Assembly: GCA_022072125.1 (NCBI GenBank)
Contig: JAJVIH010000039.1
Coordinates: 1-64,000, forward strand
DNA from: Myxococcota bacterium
GTDB lineage: Bacteria > Myxococcota > JAJVIH01
DNA length: 64,000 bases
Direction of reading: 5' to 3'
Shown: piece by piece, positions 1 to 9,115 of the stretch
Layout of the letters: the number at the start of each line of letters is the position of its first letter
Numbering within the stretch: the first letter of the stretch is position 1
The notes under the pieces: model-generated
The model's database searches: none
The model's input: only the letters and a program-made list of their open reading frames with translations
Told to the model about the DNA's origin: nothing
Position numbers and translations under genes: made by a program

Positions 1-203
1 ACTCCTTCGCGCCGCAACACGATGGCGATGCGTGGAGGGGAAGTGCCCTGCCGCGGGATGAGATTCGCGGAGCACGGCAGGGTAGATGGCCCAGGATTGA
101 TCCGCTGGCGGAAGACGCGATGGGGCCAAACGGCGGGAGCGGGTTTTTTGCACTACAACCCGCCTTGGCGCAGACTGACGGGGATTGAGGGGGAAGGAGC
201 GCC

Positions 204-1154
204 ATGGGAATTGTCATCAAAACCGCCGCCAACTCGATTGAACTGGATGGCGTCTTCCAGATCCGCCACAAGGTGCTGGCGGAAGAATTGCAGATCGTCC
301 CCGCCAATCCCGGCAAGCGCATTTTTGATCGCTACGACGCCTTCCCCGAATCCACCAACATCATTGTATTGGCCAACAACTGGGTGGTGGGCGGCATCCG
401 GCTGACTCAGCGGGGATTGTCCGGAACACGGGCCGATGAACTGTTTGATTTCGGACCCCATCTGCAGCCGCGCTCCCGCTACGCCGATTGTTCCTACTAT
501 TGCCTGCTGAACGAATTCCGGAAGTACCCCGGCCTGACCAAGGCCCTGCTGGGAATGGCCTTCGCCTGGGCGATTTCGCGCAATATCCAGCAGATACTCA
601 ATCCGGCGCCCGACTCGTTGCAGGGCGTGTTCGAGACCTACAATTTCCGTGGATTGGCCCCCGTGGGCGATTACCGGGCTGGCGCGCCCATCTGGCCCGG
701 ACTGCTGACCCTGGATGAACTGGACGATGCGATGTTCGAATTCGCTCACCGCCACGAAATGAAAAATGTCTTCGACCGCTTCCAGCGGGAGTTTTTTCGC
801 CCGGGAGAAAATGTCATCCAGCAGGGCGATCCCGCCTATTCCTGCTATGTCATCATGGATGGGGTCGCGGAGGTGCGGGTGTATGCACCCGGCGATCCCA
901 ATCCCCGCACGGTCAAACGCCTGGGACCCGGAGAGATGTTCGGCGAACTGGCGCTGCTCACCGATCGCCCGCGCACCGCAACGGTCATGGCGGTGACGGA
1001 GTTGTCGGTCATGATCATGGAGCGGGAGGATTTTCTGAACAGCCTGCGCGCCGGCAGCGACACCGCCCTGTCCATCATGCGCATGATCGCCGATCGCATG
1101 GCCGACACCCTGCAATCGGCCATGAAAAAGTCCTCCGGCGCGCCGGGAGCCTGA
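204..1154 (+). CDS. N-acyltransferase (autoinducer-synthase/FeeM-like GNAT fold) fused to a cyclic-nucleotide-binding domain
   Basis: 316 residues. Residues ~10-190 resemble N-acyl amino-acid or acyl-homoserine-lactone synthases: an N-terminal helix of the IRHKVLAEEL type, a DRYD acidic turn, then the VGGIRL strand. These enzymes move an acyl group from acyl-ACP or acyl-CoA to an amine. Residues ~195-310 form a cNMP-binding domain with the phosphate-binding cassette FGELALLTDRPRTAT, whose Glu and Arg are the ligand contacts. Cytosolic: no signal peptide or membrane segment. The ATG follows a strong purine-rich site, GGAAGGAG, at 193-200. It leads a plus-strand run of four closely spaced genes. 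The cNMP assignment is firm, the acyltransferase assignment moderate, and the substrate unknown. Confidence 0.75.
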   Translation: MGIVIKTAANSIELDGVFQIRHKVLAEELQIVPANPGKRIFDRYDAFPESTNIIVLANNWVVGGIRLTQRGLSGTRADELFDFGPHLQPRSRYADCSYYCLLNEFRKYPGLTKALLGMAFAWAISRNIQQILNPAPDSLQGVFETYNFRGLAPVGDYRAGAPIWPGLLTLDELDDAMFEFAHRHEMKNVFDRFQREFFRPGENVIQQGDPAYSCYVIMDGVAEVRVYAPGDPNPRTVKRLGPGEMFGELALLTDRPRTATVMAVTELSVMIMEREDFLNSLRAGSDTALSIMRMIADRMADTLQSAMKKSSGAPGA

Positions 1155-1189
1155 AACCTCCGGGCGGCGTGGGCGGTATTGTCTGATGA

Positions 1190-2530
1190 ATGCGTGTTCT
1201 CCTGCTCAATCCACCGGCGGAGCGTCCTTATGTGCGGGATGGCTATTGTTGCACCCCCGCCAAAGGGTATTTTTTCTGGCATCCCCTGGACCTGCTGATC
1301 CAGTCCGGTTGGTTGTCGCGGCTGGGGACGGTGTTGTTGCTGGACGCGGTCGCCCGCGGCCTGGGAACCGCCCAGGCGCTGGACGAAGCCCTGCGGTTCC
1401 GCCCGGACGCCGTTTTCACCCTGTCGGGCAGTCTGACGCGCGCGGGTGATCGCCGGTTCCTGTCCGCGCTGCGCGAACGTCTGCCCGCCGTGCGCATCAT
1501 CGGTTCCGGCGATGAACTGCGCTACGAAACCATCGAAACCCTTCGCGCCTTTCCCGAACTGGATGGCGCGCTGACCGATTTCACCTCACCCGATTTGTCG
1601 CGTTGGATCGAGAGCCCCGCCTCCGCCCCCGGGCCCGATCTGGTTGTCCGCGCGGGGGACGGATTCGCCGGCGCGCCCAAGGGCAATCCGCGCCGGGTGA
1701 TCGAGGACGCCCGCTTCGAGTATCCGCTTCCCCGCCAAGACCTGTTCGTCGGTCCGGAATACCGGATACCGTCTTCTCCCCGGCGCTTCGCCAGCGTGTT
1801 GACCAGTTATGGCTGCAACCAGCCCTGCACCTACTGCAGCGTCAGCCGCCTGGGCGCCAAATTGCGCGAGCCAGAAAGCGTGGAGGAGGAAATCCTCCGC
1901 CTGCGCCGGGATCAGGCGGTGAGCCACGTGTTTTTCCGCGACGCCACCCTGACCATGGACCGCGAACATATCCTGAACCTGTGCGCGCGGCTGCGGCGTT
2001 CATGCCCTTGGCTGACCTTCAACGGCTGGACGCGGGTGGACCTTGTGGACGGGGAGGTCATTCGCGAGATGAAGGCCGCCGGCCTGCGGTTGCTGTCTTT
2101 CGGCCTGGAGAGCGGCGATGATCAGGTGCTGCGGCGCAACGGCAAGACCGCCACCGCCCGTCAGGCCGCGGACGCCCTGGCCCTCTGCCGCTTGCATGGC
2201 GTGCGTACGCTCGGTCATTTCGTCGTCGGCCTGCCCGGCGAGACCCCGGAGAGTTTCCAGGCGACGCTCCGGTGGATTGAATCCCTGCCGCTGGATTACG
2301 CCGCGTTCACGGTGGCGGAGCCGCGCCCTGGCACGTTGCTCAAGCGCAAGAACCACCAGCACGAGGATCTGGCGCTCGCCCGCCGCCGCCACGCCGAGGC
2401 CATCCGCGGATTCTATCTGCGGCCCAGCCTGTGGGTTCATCACGCCCGCCGCCTGCGGACGCCGCCAGAGGCGGCCAGTCTCATCCGCGAAGCCCGGGAT
2501 TTTGTCCGCATCATGCTTCTGCCCGCCTGA
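1190..2530 (+). CDS. B12-binding-type radical SAM protein
   Basis: 446 residues. The N-terminal ~150 residues begin MRVLLLNPP, the usual opening of the Rossmann-like B12-binding domain in this radical SAM class, but no DxHxxG cobalamin-ligand motif is visible, as in many relatives. The [4Fe-4S]/SAM motif CNQPCTYC lies at residues ~208-215. It is followed by the typical (beta/alpha) core, including FGLESGDDQVL and a GLPGET turn. Such proteins catalyse radical methylation, ring contraction or C-C bond chemistry on varied substrates. It starts 35 nt after the acyltransferase and is followed at once by an oxidoreductase gene, so it is likely in the same transcript. The substrate cannot be told from sequence. 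Confidence 0.85.
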   Translation: MRVLLLNPPAERPYVRDGYCCTPAKGYFFWHPLDLLIQSGWLSRLGTVLLLDAVARGLGTAQALDEALRFRPDAVFTLSGSLTRAGDRRFLSALRERLPAVRIIGSGDELRYETIETLRAFPELDGALTDFTSPDLSRWIESPASAPGPDLVVRAGDGFAGAPKGNPRRVIEDARFEYPLPRQDLFVGPEYRIPSSPRRFASVLTSYGCNQPCTYCSVSRLGAKLREPESVEEEILRLRRDQAVSHVFFRDATLTMDREHILNLCARLRRSCPWLTFNGWTRVDLVDGEVIREMKAAGLRLLSFGLESGDDQVLRRNGKTATARQAADALALCRLHGVRTLGHFVVGLPGETPESFQATLRWIESLPLDYAAFTVAEPRPGTLLKRKNHQHEDLALARRRHAEAIRGFYLRPSLWVHHARRLRTPPEAASLIREARDFVRIMLLPA

Positions 2531-2532
2531 TC

Positions 2533-3306
2533 ATGATGGAAGCGGCTTCCCACGGCGGCGATCATGACGGATTGCCAATGCGGCCGGGATTGCGGCAAGC
2601 TCCCAACGCTATGAAGGAACCCGTGCGCACCATCCGCATCCATGGATTGACCGGCAATGGAATCGAAGCGGCTTGCCTTCGCTTTGCGGAGGAACTGGGC
2701 GGCGGCGAGACCATGCGCATTCAGGCGGCTCCGGTTCCGCGCGGGGGGAAGTTAACCGTCACCCTGCGGGCGGCGTTGCCGGAAGCGTTTCCGGATGAGG
2801 TGGATTTTTCCGGGTCTGAAGGGCGGGAAAGCCACGGGGGACGGCGCGCGGTGCGGGTGGACGCCCGCGCCGCCCTGCTGGAGTTGCGCAAAGCCAGCCT
2901 GCCCGCATGGGAGGATTTCTTTTGCGGCTGTTTGTGGTCCCTCGCCGGCTGGAAAGTCCCCGATGCCGCCTCTCCGGCGTTTGTGCTGGGGATGGAAGCG
3001 GCGGGAAAACCCGCGGCCCCGGCCCGGCCGCGGGCGAATCAGCGCCGCTTGCCGCGGCTTCCCCTGCTCACCCTGGCGGACTGCATCCACTGCGGGGAAT
3101 GCGACCTCGCGTGCCCGGATTTCTGCTTCCAGTGGCGCATCGAGGAGAAAGGCGGACGCCTGGTGCAATTCCTTACCGCCATCAACTACGACTCTTGCAA
3201 GGGCTGCCTGCGCTGTGTCGAGATTTGTGAGCCCGGCGCCCTCACCGCCGCTGATGAATGGTCGCTGTCAGGCGAGGTATTGCTGGCTGGCGTGCGGCCA
3301 GGATGA
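2533..3306 (+). CDS. 2-oxoacid:ferredoxin oxidoreductase gamma-delta fusion (divergent)
   Basis: 257 residues from the ATG right after the preceding stop. Another start at 2611 gives 231 residues beginning just before the conserved IRIHGLTGNG strand, and is equally possible. The first ~150 residues match the gamma domain (compare GxGGQG, here GLTGNG). The C-terminal third is a two-cluster ferredoxin (delta) with CIHCGECDLACP and CKGCLRCVEIC; the Cys-Pro ending of the second motif is replaced by CEPGAL. In pyruvate, ketoisovalerate or indolepyruvate:ferredoxin oxidoreductases these domains carry electrons from the TPP site to ferredoxin. The next gene supplies the catalytic alpha-beta part. 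No SD is clear for either start. Confidence 0.7.
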   Translation: MMEAASHGGDHDGLPMRPGLRQAPNAMKEPVRTIRIHGLTGNGIEAACLRFAEELGGGETMRIQAAPVPRGGKLTVTLRAALPEAFPDEVDFSGSEGRESHGGRRAVRVDARAALLELRKASLPAWEDFFCGCLWSLAGWKVPDAASPAFVLGMEAAGKPAAPARPRANQRRLPRLPLLTLADCIHCGECDLACPDFCFQWRIEEKGGRLVQFLTAINYDSCKGCLRCVEICEPGALTAADEWSLSGEVLLAGVRPG

Positions 3307-3315
3307 GTCCGCCGG

Positions 3316-5265
3316 ATGGGTGGCGTCATGAGAACCTGCCGCGAACTGATGGATGAACTGCTGGCGGCCATTCCCGCGGCCCGTCTGGCGGCGGACCTGC
3401 CCGGTCAGGGCGGCCCTGGCCGCGGCGGAAAGCCGTGGGATCGTTTCGCGGCGTGGGCGGTGGGGGGAACGCCCGCTTTCCTGTGGACCGGCGCCGGCGG
3501 CTTGCTGGCTGCTTCTTCCCGTTTGCTCGAAATGGCGGCGGCGGGCGTCTCCGGCGTGGTGGTGGTTGATTTGACCGCTCCGCTCGCCAATGCCGGCGGC
3601 GGCGCGGACTTCAGCGGCCTGTCCCACGCGGCGGCGCTGAACCTTCCGGTTTTCTCCGCCGATTCGCCCCGCGCCCTGCGCGAGATCGCGGCGCTGGCGT
3701 GGATGGTGTCCGTGCATGACGGGGTTCGCTGCCCCGTGCTGGTGTTGCTGGATCCGCGGCTCCCCCGCGAGGTGCGCCAGGCGGTCCCGGCGCTGACGGA
3801 CAGACAGCGCGAACTACTGGGCGGCGCCATTGGAAAATCCCTTCCGGTCGAGGCGGCGCTGGAATTCGCCATGCCACGCACCCAGGAGGGCGTGAATGCG
3901 GCGGCCGCCGGGCTGGCGGGCCGGGTTCAGGCCTCCGTCCGCGTCCATGGCGAACTGGCTGAACGGTGGGCTGAAGCCGGCGGCGGCGTCTGGCGGCGGG
4001 TCCACGCCGCACCGGATGAAACATCCGGCGTGCTGGAATTGCGCGGCCTGGATGGCGAAGAGGCGGATGAGTCCGTCCCCTGTCTGACCATCCGCCAATG
4101 GTTTCCTCCGCCCGCCCGGGAAGAACTGGAGCGCCTGTTTCCCCATCCAGTGAAGTTGATCATCCGGGAGCCCGGCGCCGCGCACCTGTTCCAGTCTCAC
4201 CAGTGGCGGGTGCTGGCGGTCTCGTCGCCCCGGAACTGGACGGCGGAACTGGCGCCCCTGACGGCGTCCGCCGCCCCTGACCAGCGCGCCAATCCGATCG
4301 CCCGCGCCGCCGTGCGCATCATCCCCCGTACGGGATCGGACGGCGCGCCGGTCATCCGCGGCGTCACCGCGCGCAGCCTGACGGATTTGCCGAAGCGCAT
4401 TCCGCCCGGCCATTTCGCCTGCCCCGGCTGCGGGATCTTCACCGCGCTGGACAGCTTTCTGAAAGCGGTTCCCGGCGAGGTCATCCTGCTCTGGCATACC
4501 GGCTGCGGGGTGGTGACGGCCGGCCTCGATGGCGCACAGGGCTTCGCGGCGCATTCCATTCATTTGCCGGAACAGGGAGCGGCGGAATGGTTGCAGGGAT
4601 TGCTGGAGTCCGGCGCCCTCCGGCATGCGGAGGATGGATTGCTGCCCATTGTCATCTCGGGCGATCAGGGTTTCGCCGCCGCCCAGGACGACCTGAAACG
4701 CGCATTGCGCCTGCCCCTGGGCTTCATCTGGATGGTGTACGACAACCTGGGCGGGACCCTGGATGGGGAGGATTTCTCCAGTTCCGATGGCGGCGCGATG
4801 ATCACGAAACTGGAACGCGCCGCGAACCTTGCGCCGCTGCTGGAATGGCGGGAACAGGGAGCGGATTTCGCCGCCGCGCTTTCGGAAAGCCATTACCGCG
4901 ATCTGCTGAAGCGGGCCGCGATCTGCGCCCTCGCCGCGCGCGCCGGGAAAAAGGGCGTGGTCCGGCTGTGGACCCATTGCACGGCGCGCTGGGGCCACGC
5001 GGCGGACGCCGGGCGCAAGGTGCTGGAATGCGCGGTCCATGCGGGTGTTTTGCCCGTCTATCATGCGGACCGGTATGGGATCAGCCATTGGCCGCCGCAT
5101 CCGCCGCCCCAGGATCTGCGCGCGGCCGGGGAATTGCTGCGGTTGCTTGATCTGGGCCGGCGGCTCGGCGAGACGGTCCTGCAGGAGCGGGCCCGGGCGA
5201 TTTGCCAGGCGGCGCGCATCCGCAACCAACGGTGGTTTGGCGGGATGCCCGCGGCGGAACCATGA
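3316..5265 (+). CDS. 2-oxoacid:ferredoxin oxidoreductase alpha-beta fusion (highly divergent, TPP-dependent)
   Basis: 649 residues. Residues ~40-160 resemble the alpha-subunit PYR domain (TGAGGLLAASSRLLEMA, later PVLVLLD). A domain around ~270-310 resembles the alpha C-terminal part. Residues ~360-600 are the beta domain: it opens with CPGCG and ends its TPP/Mg2+ motif with VYDN before a Gly-rich turn. The normal GDGD Mg2+-binding start is GDQG here. The family oxidatively decarboxylates 2-oxoacids with CoA, TPP and ferredoxin. Alpha-beta in one chain and gamma-delta in the neighbour makes a two-gene enzyme. ATG 3328 has the better SD (GGGTGG) and may be the true start. The family call is fairly safe, the substrate unknown, and activity not assured. 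Confidence 0.7.
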   Translation: MGGVMRTCRELMDELLAAIPAARLAADLPGQGGPGRGGKPWDRFAAWAVGGTPAFLWTGAGGLLAASSRLLEMAAAGVSGVVVVDLTAPLANAGGGADFSGLSHAAALNLPVFSADSPRALREIAALAWMVSVHDGVRCPVLVLLDPRLPREVRQAVPALTDRQRELLGGAIGKSLPVEAALEFAMPRTQEGVNAAAAGLAGRVQASVRVHGELAERWAEAGGGVWRRVHAAPDETSGVLELRGLDGEEADESVPCLTIRQWFPPPAREELERLFPHPVKLIIREPGAAHLFQSHQWRVLAVSSPRNWTAELAPLTASAAPDQRANPIARAAVRIIPRTGSDGAPVIRGVTARSLTDLPKRIPPGHFACPGCGIFTALDSFLKAVPGEVILLWHTGCGVVTAGLDGAQGFAAHSIHLPEQGAAEWLQGLLESGALRHAEDGLLPIVISGDQGFAAAQDDLKRALRLPLGFIWMVYDNLGGTLDGEDFSSSDGGAMITKLERAANLAPLLEWREQGADFAAALSESHYRDLLKRAAICALAARAGKKGVVRLWTHCTARWGHAADAGRKVLECAVHAGVLPVYHADRYGISHWPPHPPPQDLRAAGELLRLLDLGRRLGETVLQERARAICQAARIRNQRWFGGMPAAEP

Positions 5266-5496
5266 CGGGCGGCGGGATTTTCCATTGCTTCAGCACGGTA
5301 CGTCATGAACTGGGTCATGCATCACTTTGAGGGAATGTGGTTTGAGGGAATTTTTTTCCAACCGCATATCCGGTGATCCAGCGTATATGTTGTGAAGCAG
5401 GGCGCGGAATGGTTGTGATGAAACGCGCCCGGGTCCAGCAGCCAGTTTGGGGGGGAAATGGAACATTCAATCACGGGTTGGCCGTACTGACGCCAG

Positions 5497-6591
5497 ATGG
5501 ACGAGTCATATCTCAAACGGCTCGCGCGGTTGATTGTGCGGCGGTCCTGCCGCGCGGGCGAAGGCGACCGGGTGATGATTCAGGGCAGGGAAGACGCCGC
5601 GCCCTTTGTCGCCGCGCTGGCCGGCGAATGCCTGCGGGCGGGCGCCTGGCCTTCCACCGATATTCAGGTGCGCGCCGTGGAGCAGGCCCTGCTGCGCATC
5701 CCGCCGCGTGATGAGGACGATGTGCTTCCGGAAAGCGAAGTGGCCCGTTACCTCGAATCGGAAGTGATCATCTTCATCCGCGATCCCTGGCTGCTGGAGG
5801 CGGACGAAAAGACGCCGCTGGAGCGCCTCAAACAGCGTGCGCGCGCGCAGGCCATGATCAACACCCACGTCCGCAATAACACGCGCTGGGCCATCACGGC
5901 GTTCCCCACCGCCTTGCAGGCCGCGCGCATGGGCATGAGCCTGGCGGAACTGGAGCGGCTTTTTCTCAACGCCTGTTTCATTGACTGGAAGGCCCACACC
6001 CGCCTGCAAAGCCTGGTGCTGCAATTGTTCGAGGGCGCGCGGGAGATTCATATCCATGGCGGGGGAATAGACCTCCGCTTTGGCCTGGACGGCCGCCGTA
6101 TGCTCCTCTGCAATGGCATGCGGAACGTACCCGGCGGCGAGATATACACCTCGCCCGTGCATGAAAGCGTGAATGGAATCGTATGCTTTGACGATGCCAT
6201 CAACTTCGCCGGCAAACACTTCGATGAAATTCTGTTGGAATTCCGGAATGGCCGGCTCGTCCAGGCGAACGCGGGGCGCCAGACCAGGGAACTGCATGCG
6301 ATTCTGGATGTGGACACCGGCGGACGCATTCCCGGAGAGATCGGTTTTGGAACCAATCCCGCCATCACGCGCCTGACGGGCGACGCGCTGCTGGATGAAA
6401 AGGCCGCGGGAACCATCCACCTGGCGCTGGGACAGTCATTCGCGGAAGCCGGCGGCGTCAATGAATCCGCGCTGCACTGGGATCTGGTGAAGGACCTGTG
6501 CAAGGGCGGCATGATCGAAGTGGATGGCCGCGTGGTGTTTTCCGGCGGAAAATTCCAGACAGGGACGGGCCGGAAGAACCGGCGCGTCTGA
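5497..6591 (+). CDS. Aminopeptidase, peptidase family M29 (AmpS/PepS/thermophilic type)
   Basis: 364 residues, close to the family's usual ~370-410. M29 enzymes are dimeric cytosolic metallo-aminopeptidases with a two-metal centre. The C-terminal half carries the ligands in order: Glu in PGGEIYTSP, Glu in GEIGFGTN, His in GTIHLALG, and His plus Asp in ALHWDLVKD. The DEK just before GTIH is also conserved. The N-terminal half is the usual alpha/beta domain. It follows a 231-nt gap and nearly abuts the helicase gene downstream. No good SD precedes the ATG. Confidence 0.88.
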   Translation: MDESYLKRLARLIVRRSCRAGEGDRVMIQGREDAAPFVAALAGECLRAGAWPSTDIQVRAVEQALLRIPPRDEDDVLPESEVARYLESEVIIFIRDPWLLEADEKTPLERLKQRARAQAMINTHVRNNTRWAITAFPTALQAARMGMSLAELERLFLNACFIDWKAHTRLQSLVLQLFEGAREIHIHGGGIDLRFGLDGRRMLLCNGMRNVPGGEIYTSPVHESVNGIVCFDDAINFAGKHFDEILLEFRNGRLVQANAGRQTRELHAILDVDTGGRIPGEIGFGTNPAITRLTGDALLDEKAAGTIHLALGQSFAEAGGVNESALHWDLVKDLCKGGMIEVDGRVVFSGGKFQTGTGRKNRRV

Positions 6592-6638
6592 TCATTTTCC
6601 GGTTGCTTCCGGAACCGTTCCGTTCCACAAATGAGCGC

Positions 6639-9110
6639 GTGCGCATAGACCTCCGGAATAGAACCATCGAATGTTCCGTCACCGCGCTGGCGCGTTACGC
6701 CAGCGCGGGATCGGGCGGCGTGCGCGCGGGTTCATGGATCGCGCGCGCCCAGCTTGGCCAGGAGATCCACCGGCGGCGCCAGCACCAGAGCATCGCCGCC
6801 GGCGCGGAATACATTCCCGAGCGCCATTTCGCCGCCGAACTGCGGGTAGACGACTTCCGGCTGCGGCTGGAAGGGCGCGCCGACGGCGTCTCGCCCGCGC
6901 GGGATCTCGTGCTGGTGGATGAAATCAAAAGCGTGGATGCGGACGCCGCTCTTCTCGCCCGCGCCCGGCTGGAGGATTATCCCCGGTATCTGGCGCAACT
7001 CCGCCTCTACCGCTTGCTGGCGGAACTGGAATACGGAGTTCCCTCGCACGGGCGCCTGGTGTTGATCTCCGCCGCCACCGGCGAGGAGCGTTGCCTCGAT
7101 GATGTGGAAGACCGCCCCGCTCTCGACGCGCTTGTGGCGGACCTGGCGCGGCGCGCGCTGCTTGAAGCGGAGTATTTCGAGCAGCGCCGGAGCCGCCTGG
7201 CCGAATACGCCGCCGCGCTGCGTTTTCCCTTCGATGACATCAGACCCGGGCAGCGGTTGCTGGTTGACCAGGTGGAAGAAACCCTGTGCGAGGGCGGGCG
7301 TTTGCTGGCTGGCGCGCCCACGGGGCTGGGAAAAACCGCCGCGGTTCTCCATCCCGCCTTGCGCCACGCCCTGCAACACGGCGCGCCGCTGGTTTACGCC
7401 ACCTCCAAGAACACCCAGCACGAGGCGGCGCTCCATTGCCTGCGCCAGATCGCCGGGACCACCGCCGCCTTTCCGCCCTTCCGGGCCATCTCGTTGCGCG
7501 CGAAGGAGCGCATGTGCGCCACGGGCAGCCTGACCTGTCACGAGGAACTTTGTTCGCACCTGCGCGGCTGTCAGAACCGCATCACCCGTTTCCAGCTTGA
7601 GGAGCGCAGCCTGGAGCGCATGGATCTGTTGCCGGACAACATATTCGCCCTGGGCGCCGCCCATGAGGTCTGCCCATTCGAATTGCAGATGACGCTGACC
7701 GGCCACGCCGACGTGATCATCTGCGACTACAATTACGTATTTGACCCGCGGGTCGCCATGGATTTTGCATGGCTGCGTCCCGGCGTCCGGCCGGTGCTGA
7801 TCGTGGATGAAATCCACAACCTGGCGGACCGCGCGCGCAACAGCCACTCCGCCGTGCTGGAGACCCGGGACATCCGCGCCCTGGAAGAGGATCTGACCTG
7901 TGGAGCCCTGCATGAACTCCTCGCGGCGCGGCTGGGTCCCGCCGCCCAGCACTGCGCCATGGAGTGGAGCGCGCTTCTGCGCGCCATCCATGATGCGCTG
8001 AACGGCTGCCTGCACGAGGCTTCTCCCGCGGCGCCCGGCGTTCAGCGGCTGGAAGGAGGATATCCGGAAGGCGTGTTCCGCCAGTTCGCTGCCTCCGCGC
8101 AGATGCTCAACCTGCGGCTGGCGCTGGCGGGCGGCGGAACGTTGCTTGCGGGCGAGGGATCGGCGTTGTCCGCCTTCACGCGCAACCTGTCGCTGTTCGC
8201 CTGGCTGGCGGAACTGGGAACGGAGGGCTTCGAGCATTACCTGACCGCGGAACACGGCGGAGCCGCCGCGCGCATTGTGTGTCTGGCGCCGGCCCGCGTG
8301 CTGGCCCGCCGTTATGAGGATTTCCAGGCGGTGATTGGTTTTTCCGCCACGCTGCATCCGCTGGATTTTCACCGCCGGTTGCTGGGGCTGGGGGATGATT
8401 GCCGCCTTGTCCAGGCGCCGCCGGCTTTTCCGCCCGGGCGCCGGCTGATCCGCATTGACGCCGGCGTGCGCACCACCTTCCGGGAGCGCGGCGCCCATGC
8501 CGCCGCCATCGCGGAGCGCATCGCCGCCGTGGCGGGCGCACGGCGCGGCAATTACATGGCGCTGTTTCCCAGCCACGGTTTCATGCGCGCGGTGATGGAG
8601 CATTTTCACGCCGATGGCGTCGAGGTCATCATGCAGGAGGAACGGGCCAGCGACGCCCGCCGGTCCGAAATCATCCAGCGCATGAGAGCGCCCGGCCGGG
8701 GCGTGCTGCTGGCGTGCATCCAGGGCGGCGTATTCGCCGAGGGGCTGGATTTTCCCGGCGAGGAGTTGATCGGCGCGATCATCGTCGGGCCGGGGCTTCC
8801 CGCCGTCAGCTATGAACGCGAGCGCATGCGCTTCTGGTACGAGGACGAAAGCGGCGGCGGATTTGAGTACGCCTACCTGTATCCGGGCTTGCAGCGCGTC
8901 ATCCAGTCCGCCGGGCGCGTCATCCGCACCGCCACGGACACCGGGGTGATCGTGCTGCTGGATGAGCGGTTCACGCGCGAGCCCTACGCATCCGCCCTGC
9001 CGCCGGATTGGGCGCCGGAGGGCGTGTGGCGTCTCGTCTCGCGGGATTTGGCCGCCGATCTGCGCGACTTCTGGTCCCAGTGGGATCAACCGGAGATGAA
9101 ACCCGGCTGA
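6639..9110 (+). CDS. PD-(D/E)XK nuclease fused to a Rad3/DinG-type Fe-S DNA helicase
   Basis: 823 residues from GTG 6639; the open frame extends back into the aminopeptidase gene, so the start is inferred from the first conserved segment. Residues ~10-170 look like a PD-(D/E)XK nuclease domain: Asp in GRADG followed by Glu and Lys in VDEIKS. Residues ~220 onward are an SF2 helicase: Walker A GAPTGLGKT, four Fe-S cysteines in the MCATGSLTC...C...C stretch (~291-311), DEIHN box (~390), and C-terminal motifs ending in the QSAGRVIR helicase motif VI. XPD/DinG relatives unwind DNA 5'-3'. The nuclease-helicase pairing suggests repair or DNA end processing. It converges on the macroglobulin gene with only 5 nt between stops. 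Confidence 0.82.
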   Translation: MRIDLRNRTIECSVTALARYASAGSGGVRAGSWIARAQLGQEIHRRRQHQSIAAGAEYIPERHFAAELRVDDFRLRLEGRADGVSPARDLVLVDEIKSVDADAALLARARLEDYPRYLAQLRLYRLLAELEYGVPSHGRLVLISAATGEERCLDDVEDRPALDALVADLARRALLEAEYFEQRRSRLAEYAAALRFPFDDIRPGQRLLVDQVEETLCEGGRLLAGAPTGLGKTAAVLHPALRHALQHGAPLVYATSKNTQHEAALHCLRQIAGTTAAFPPFRAISLRAKERMCATGSLTCHEELCSHLRGCQNRITRFQLEERSLERMDLLPDNIFALGAAHEVCPFELQMTLTGHADVIICDYNYVFDPRVAMDFAWLRPGVRPVLIVDEIHNLADRARNSHSAVLETRDIRALEEDLTCGALHELLAARLGPAAQHCAMEWSALLRAIHDALNGCLHEASPAAPGVQRLEGGYPEGVFRQFAASAQMLNLRLALAGGGTLLAGEGSALSAFTRNLSLFAWLAELGTEGFEHYLTAEHGGAAARIVCLAPARVLARRYEDFQAVIGFSATLHPLDFHRRLLGLGDDCRLVQAPPAFPPGRRLIRIDAGVRTTFRERGAHAAAIAERIAAVAGARRGNYMALFPSHGFMRAVMEHFHADGVEVIMQEERASDARRSEIIQRMRAPGRGVLLACIQGGVFAEGLDFPGEELIGAIIVGPGLPAVSYERERMRFWYEDESGGGFEYAYLYPGLQRVIQSAGRVIRTATDTGVIVLLDERFTREPYASALPPDWAPEGVWRLVSRDLAADLRDFWSQWDQPEMKPG

Positions 9111-9115
9111 AGCCG

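Noticed and set aside
1-203. A gene tail or promoter at the left edge
   Set aside because: Only an 8-bp inverted repeat (46-53, 75-82) is seen; no coding pattern or confident -35/-10.
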